Source: an uncultured Pelagibacteraceae bacterium
GTDB lineage: Bacteria; Pseudomonadota; Alphaproteobacteria; Pelagibacterales; Pelagibacteraceae
Direction of reading: 5' to 3'
NCBI GenBank assembly: GCA_902549785.1
Contig: CACCWT010000002.1
Span: 3,803 to 67,802 of the forward strand
Length of the DNA stretch: 64,000 nt
Part shown: piece after piece, positions 60,067 to 64,000 of the stretch
Numbering within the stretch: position 1 is the first letter of the stretch
How the letters are laid out: the number at the start of each line of letters is the position of its first letter
Notes under the pieces: generated by a model
The model's database searches: none
What the model saw: only the letters and a program-made list of their open reading frames with translations
Told to the model about the DNA's origin: nothing
Position numbers and translations under genes: made by a program

Positions 60067-61074
60067 TTAAAAAGGTCTAGGATTATTTGGATAGCCAAGA
60101 TTTTCACAAGTACCATCGTTATCTGCATCAGCTGGTTTGCAAAGTACAACTGCTGAAGCACCATGTACTTGGGATTGATTTTTAAGCTGGCCTGTTATTT
60201 CATCACATCCACTCCATAGTTCATCACAGGAATTTGCTTTACCCACATTAGAATAACGAATAATTGCGTCTTTTATTGTTAAACCTGCATCAGTAGCATA
60301 TGTCATATAATTTCTATAAGGTCCAAATTTAAATCTCACACTAGTAGCACCACCTAAAACATCTCCGAAGTAACTAGATCTGAGCTTACCATCTATCCAA
60401 AAATGTAAAAATCCATCTTTAGACCATTTAGCATTAATCAAAATATTTACCCATTTACCTTTCAACGGAGAAAATTTTTGATCCAAATTAACTACATAAT
60501 GATCAAAGAAAAATTGTTCATCAACTTCATTTTTTGAAACTCTATAATTTGGCCCATTGAACAACCAAGCAAAACTATTGTTATTTAAGTTATACGAAGG
60601 GCCAACTGTTTTTTCACCTTTTCCATAAAGCATTTTAAAATCAAATAATGAGATATTATGTTTCTCGGTATCTACTTCATTTGGAATAAAATAACCAACT
60701 CTATACCACTTTGTTTTTCCTTTTTTTGTAGTTTGCTTATATGGCTCCATAATTTGAAATCTCTGAGCAAAACCTGGACTTCCCCACCTACTCCAGTCCA
60801 TTTCATCCCCTACATCTGAATAACTTAAATTAAATTCAATTCCTTTTTCCGCAACACCCATTCTATCTTCTAATTTATCAAAAAATTTTATTAGACCTGG
60901 ACGATTTGGAACATTTCTAAGATTAAAAACCATTTTATTTTTAGATTGATTTCTAAGAACATAATTTGCAAAATCTTTCCTCTCTTGCTTTTTCATATTT
61001 GTATGCCATTTACCAGCGTACGAATATGATGGAATTAACAAGAGAGATAGAAGAATGATTAAAATTTTTTTCAT
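60067..61074 (-). CDS. Secreted polysaccharide-lyase-fold protein (heparin lyase I-like), copy 1
   Basis: A 335-residue protein with a signal peptide (residues 1-20, ending YSYA). The body fits the heparin-lyase-I-like polysaccharide lyase domain (a beta-jelly roll): RNVPNRPGLIKFFDKLEDR near 55, EFNLSYSDVGDEMDWSRWGSPGFAQRF near 80-106, WYRVGYFIPNE near 123, KWVNILINAKWSKDGFLHFWIDGKL near 207-231 and VRFKFGPYRN near 247. The tail beyond 275 has four to five cysteines and a DADNDG calcium-type loop. It is last in a four-gene operon, and umuC ends at the next base. Confidence 0.72.
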   Translation of the reverse strand: MKKILIILLSLLLIPSYSYAGKWHTNMKKQERKDFANYVLRNQSKNKMVFNLRNVPNRPGLIKFFDKLEDRMGVAEKGIEFNLSYSDVGDEMDWSRWGSPGFAQRFQIMEPYKQTTKKGKTKWYRVGYFIPNEVDTEKHNISLFDFKMLYGKGEKTVGPSYNLNNNSFAWLFNGPNYRVSKNEVDEQFFFDHYVVNLDQKFSPLKGKWVNILINAKWSKDGFLHFWIDGKLRSSYFGDVLGGATSVRFKFGPYRNYMTYATDAGLTIKDAIIRYSNVGKANSCDELWSGCDEITGQLKNQSQVHGASAVVLCKPADADNDGTCENLGYPNNPRPF

Positions 61075-61077
61075 AAA

Positions 61078-61989
61078 TTATTTTGGTAAATTATTACAAT
61101 CATGAAATAAGGCTGTTTTCTTACATTTTTTTCCACTTCTAAAAGAATCATAATAAGCAACTTGTGTTTTTACAGGAATTTTTCTTTTTCCATTGTAAAT
61201 TCCAAAACGAAAACTAGGTCCCATTTTTTTTCCATCTTTTTTTCTTTTGAGCAACTTACCAAATGTTTTGCCTTTTGATTGATAAACTAATTTATCATTA
61301 ATCCATAAATCAATGAAACCATCCTCTTTATCAGTCCAATTTACGTTCATTAAAAAATCATGCCATTTGTTGTGCAAAGCCTTTGTAGGTATAATTAATT
61401 CTCTTCCATACCCTTCGCATTGGAGCACTCCATCTTTTTCAATTGTAACTCCTTCTCTTTCTAATTTGAACACTATTGGTATTTCAGGACAATCTTCATC
61501 AAAACCAGAAGAATTAACTCTATTCAATTGCTTAGTATAGTCACTTGGCATTTTAAATTGTCCTAAGATTGTATAGGCAGGTCTAATATGATTTGTACCT
61601 TCGGGGATATACATAGACCATGCATACCAAACATTTCCTATATGCCCTTTTGCACTAGATGGATAATTTCCTTCAAAAATAACTTCACTCCGTCCAGCTT
61701 TATTAGATCTATCACAATCTCGTCGATGGCAATCACCATCTCTCATTTCAAAACGTAATGAATATTTTCCATCTCTAACAATTTTTGTCTCATATCTTAA
61801 ATTCCAAGGATTTGGCGCGATACGTCCATGTGTTTCAATTTTACCCCATGATCCTGTTTTCTCTGGCCATTTTATAAATTTCGAGTGTTTAAAAACATAA
61901 TTTTCATCTAAATATTTTTTAGGCGGATCTTTTGCTTGAGCAAAAGATGATAAAATTAAAATAAAAAAGATAATTAAAAGTTTTTTCAT
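61078..61989 (-). CDS. Secreted polysaccharide-lyase-fold protein (heparin lyase I-like), copy 2
   Basis: A 303-residue protein with a signal peptide (residues 1-19, ending AQA). Features of the heparin-lyase-I-like domain: GKYSLRFEMRDGDCHRRDCDRSNKAGRSEVIFEG near 73-106, with an Arg/His/Cys-rich loop, WYAWSMYIPEG near 120, LGQFKM near 140, NKWHDFLMNVNWTDKEDGFIDLWINDKLVYQSKGK near 211-245 and SFRFGIYNGK near 265. The frame opens at a TTG at 61998, but the ATG at 61989, which overlaps the previous stop (ATGA), gives the better signal peptide. It is related to the next gene at low identity. Confidence 0.75.
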   Translation of the reverse strand: MKKLLIIFFILILSSFAQAKDPPKKYLDENYVFKHSKFIKWPEKTGSWGKIETHGRIAPNPWNLRYETKIVRDGKYSLRFEMRDGDCHRRDCDRSNKAGRSEVIFEGNYPSSAKGHIGNVWYAWSMYIPEGTNHIRPAYTILGQFKMPSDYTKQLNRVNSSGFDEDCPEIPIVFKLEREGVTIEKDGVLQCEGYGRELIIPTKALHNKWHDFLMNVNWTDKEDGFIDLWINDKLVYQSKGKTFGKLLKRKKDGKKMGPSFRFGIYNGKRKIPVKTQVAYYDSFRSGKKCKKTALFHDCNNLPK

Positions 61990-63119
61990 TTTATACAATT
62001 AGCATTAAATCCAATTAGATTGTCTATGCCATACTTTGATCTTTTGGCTAAATAAGTAATATCTTTTTCATGTTTTATTCCAGTTACCATTTCCATTAAG
62101 GTATCAATAGCTATAGCCTCTTGATGTGTGTGCTTTCTAGCATTATGTTTTTTATATTGATTATTTTTTTGCTTACCATCGTATTTTCTTGAGGAGAAAC
62201 TTTCATAATCAGTGATCCCTAAATTTAATACTTCTGCTGCTTTAGTAATTCTATTCATAACTGAGTCTGGAACTTTAGCCCCCCAATTTTTAGCTAAATA
62301 GATGTAACCTAAAGCTGAATTTAAACCATAAGAGTGATACCATAAGGCTCGAAACCCTCTAAAAGAATTATTATTGATATAGCCATCATCATAAAACACT
62401 TCCTCTATATTTTTAAATCTAAAATTGAATTCTTTTGCTGCTAGTTTTTTATTGTTTGTCCAATGAGCATAAGCTAAGTTTGGAATTCCTCCGTTTCCCA
62501 TTGCATAAAATCCTTTTTCTTTCTCTAAAAATTCTTCAGGCTTAATAAATTTTTTATGCATTTTTTTAATATACTTGTTAACAATTTTAATTTCTTTATC
62601 ACTTAAGTAATCTTTAAGATAAATTGCTATCAGCAAATAATTTGTAAAAGCATCCCTTGCAAATTCATATGCATGATACCAGCAAGGTGCCTCGGGATTT
62701 CCATCTTTCCAACATTTTGGTTTCTTTTTTAACTCTTCTTTACCGATTGTATCTAGTAAAACATTTGCTTTAGCTATTTTAATCAATATTCCTTTAGCGG
62801 CATCAATGTCAGTTTTATCATTATTACCAATTGCATTATGGGTAGCAACAGCATATGAGCTCATTGGACCAGTTAGATTTAGGTGATTCACACTTCTAGA
62901 ATTACCCAGCGCCCATTCACTCATCCAATCTAAACGTATTAAGCTTTCAATTCTAGCTTTTTTATATTTAGATTTAAAAGTCTCACCACCCACATATGAG
63001 CATGATTTAATCTTATCTATATAAAAATGTTTAGGAAAAGATATATCTTTAGATTTAACTTTTGCTTCAGCAGATAAACATAAAAATATACTAAATAAAA
63101 TTAAGAAAATTTTTTTCAT
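61986..63119 (-). CDS. Secreted alginate-lyase-like protein (alpha/alpha toroid)
   Basis: A 377-residue protein with a signal peptide (residues 1-19, ending AEA). The helical body has NHLNLTGPMSSYAVATHNAIGNN near 78, CWYHAYEFARDAFTNYLLIAIYLKDYLSD near 145-173, GNGGIPNLAYAHWTNNK near 208 and DDGYINNNSFRGFRALWYHSYGLNSALGYIYLAKNWG near 246-282, where R-A-L-W-Y-H matches the catalytic YH pattern of the alginate lyase domain. So this copy keeps the Tyr-His that the protein at 16046 seems to lack. It overlaps both neighbours by a few bases. Confidence 0.7.
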   Translation of the reverse strand: MKKIFLILFSIFLCLSAEAKVKSKDISFPKHFYIDKIKSCSYVGGETFKSKYKKARIESLIRLDWMSEWALGNSRSVNHLNLTGPMSSYAVATHNAIGNNDKTDIDAAKGILIKIAKANVLLDTIGKEELKKKPKCWKDGNPEAPCWYHAYEFARDAFTNYLLIAIYLKDYLSDKEIKIVNKYIKKMHKKFIKPEEFLEKEKGFYAMGNGGIPNLAYAHWTNNKKLAAKEFNFRFKNIEEVFYDDGYINNNSFRGFRALWYHSYGLNSALGYIYLAKNWGAKVPDSVMNRITKAAEVLNLGITDYESFSSRKYDGKQKNNQYKKHNARKHTHQEAIAIDTLMEMVTGIKHEKDITYLAKRSKYGIDNLIGFNANCIK

Positions 63120-64000
63120 TAAATTTTAAATAATTTGTCAGATAAATCTTGAAGTTTATCTCCCCAGAAAACTTCTTTTTGGATTCTTTTAAAATCTATA
63201 TCAAAAAACGGTAGACATAGCTGATGCATAGACAGATCTAGCATCAATTGTGGAATTTAAATCTCTTCCTTCAAATAATTCCTTTCGTTTAAGTCCTGGC
63301 CAGTCTGTATAAACTTGAGATTTTTTTAAAAGACCACCTGCCATAAAAATTGCAGATCCATAACCATGCTCTGTACCTCGTCCACCATTTTGCTCAATAG
63401 TTCTGCCAAATTCTGTTAGAGTTAAAACTAAAGTATTTTCAATTTCATTTCCAAGACCCTTCTCTAAACTTTTAAAAATTGAGTCCATTTCAATTAAACT
63501 GTCTGAATGAGAACCGTTTATTCCACCCTGAGCAGCATGAGTATCAAAACCATCAACTTCAAAAACAGCAACTCTTGGACCATTTATTTTTTTTAATTCT
63601 AAACCTGCTTTATAAGCTAAAGACGAATTTTTACGGGACATCGAAGTACCACCACTACTCATCATAGATCTATTAGCAATTATTTCCATCATATTAGCTA
63701 AATCATGTTCAGATTTATCTGCATAAACAGATTTTAAAAGTTGCAAAAGTTCTGTTCTTGGAAGTCTTTTTTTTGAAGGATAAAAATTATCATTACTTGG
63801 AATACCTCTTAATAGTAAAGGCATTGGCAAAGATAACGCAAGACCATCACCTTTCAATTCTCCTAATTTCATTCCTCTTCCTAACCAACCAGTTTTTATT
63901 GCATAAGGTATGTGACCTCCTGTTTCCATTAAATTTTGACCATCAAAATGTGATCTTTTTGTATATGGAATATTAGTTGCATGAACTATTGCTCCAAGAT
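63119..64000 (-). CDS. DUF1501 family protein, N-terminus outside the window, frameshifted near C-terminus
   Basis: The coding strand is open from the window edge (LGAIVHATNIPYTKRSHFDGQNLMETGG; SHFDGQ is typical of DUF1501) through GPRVAVFEVDGFDTHAAQGG, TLTEFGRTIEQNGGRGTEHGYGSAIFMAGG and STIDARSVYASAMSTVF, all DUF1501 hallmarks. The frame then meets a TGA at 63201-63203 that overlaps a run of six A (63203-63208). Removing one base restores 27 more residues (DIDFKRIQKEVFWGDKLQDL, then SDKLFKI) ending in a TAA that overlaps the next ATG (TAATG). DUF1501 proteins are related to the sulfatase/phosphatase superfamily; their function is unproven. Confidence 0.8.

Noticed and set aside
1..64000. Search by eye for tRNA, rRNA, insertion sequences, prophage genes and CRISPR arrays
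   Set aside because: None was found: gaps are too short for tRNA genes with recognisable TPsiC arms, no transposase or integrase motifs occur in any translated frame, and no regularly spaced repeats are present. A tRNAscan/Infernal run would be needed to exclude small RNAs fully.

Overview
The window is a gene-dense, AT-rich (roughly 30% GC by eye) bacterial chromosome segment. It looks like a member of the SAR11 clade (Pelagibacterales, Alphaproteobacteria). The evidence is the low GC, gene gaps of mostly 0-50 bp with many ATGA/TAATG overlaps, plant/alphaproteobacterial-type glutamate-cysteine ligase, an NADP isocitrate dehydrogenase of the eukaryote-like type, TRAP and DMT transporters, and GTTC-N7-GTTC type LexA boxes. 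No rRNA, tRNA, insertion sequence, prophage or CRISPR was seen. Identification is by reading translated sequence only; no database search was possible.

Layout. 1-9.2 kb (+): rpsF-rpsR-rplI, dnaB, an RND/MMPL exporter, cvpA, purF, a PhnZ-like HD protein and a YyaL-type thioredoxin-domain protein. 9.2-12.3 kb (+): gshA-gshB-DMT transporter. 12.3-17.6 kb: an MFS transporter, a hydroxyacid dehydrogenase, yajQ, several very small genes and a secreted alginate-lyase-like protein. 17.6-20.7 kb (-): a tight DMT transporter - glycine amidinotransferase - threonine aldolase operon centred on glycine. 20.8-25.6 kb (+): a NifU-like scaffold, an HPP protein, NAD formate dehydrogenase, msrA with a possible leader ORF and hairpin, an MDR oxidoreductase, a DMT transporter and a small membrane protein. 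25.6-31.6 kb: FAD oxidoreductase, PQQ sugar dehydrogenase and SDR (-), then photolyase-DCC-DUF2256 (+).

31.6-37.8 kb (-) is one overlapping chain: pxpB, pxpC, DMT transporter, flavin oxidase, DUF1365, cyclopropane-type fatty acid methyltransferase, DUF3833 lipoprotein. Together with the photolyase and SDR it resembles photo-oxidative-stress/modified-fatty-acid loci of other alphaproteobacteria. pxpA diverges from pxpBC. 39-41.9 kb (-): a TRAP transporter whose binding-protein gene is separated from the permease genes by a perfect intrinsic terminator that ends on the permease start codon. 42-49.9 kb: terC (+), then a long minus-strand housekeeping run psd-pssA-glycosyltransferase-rlmE-guaB-TPR-guaA-gloA-panB, in which guaB lacks the CBS module. 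49.9-58.2 kb: icd (+), alaS, recA, tolC, glycerate kinase and two GFA-family proteins (-). 58.3-60.1 kb (+): umuDC behind a sigma70-like promoter overlapped by a LexA box.

60.1 kb to the end (-): a tightly overlapping operon of a DUF1501 protein (runs off the window; one-base frameshift near its C-terminus), an alginate-lyase-like protein and two heparin-lyase-I-fold proteins, the last three with signal peptides. This secreted polysaccharide-active set is unexpected in a streamlined oligotroph and is the best candidate here for an undescribed system.
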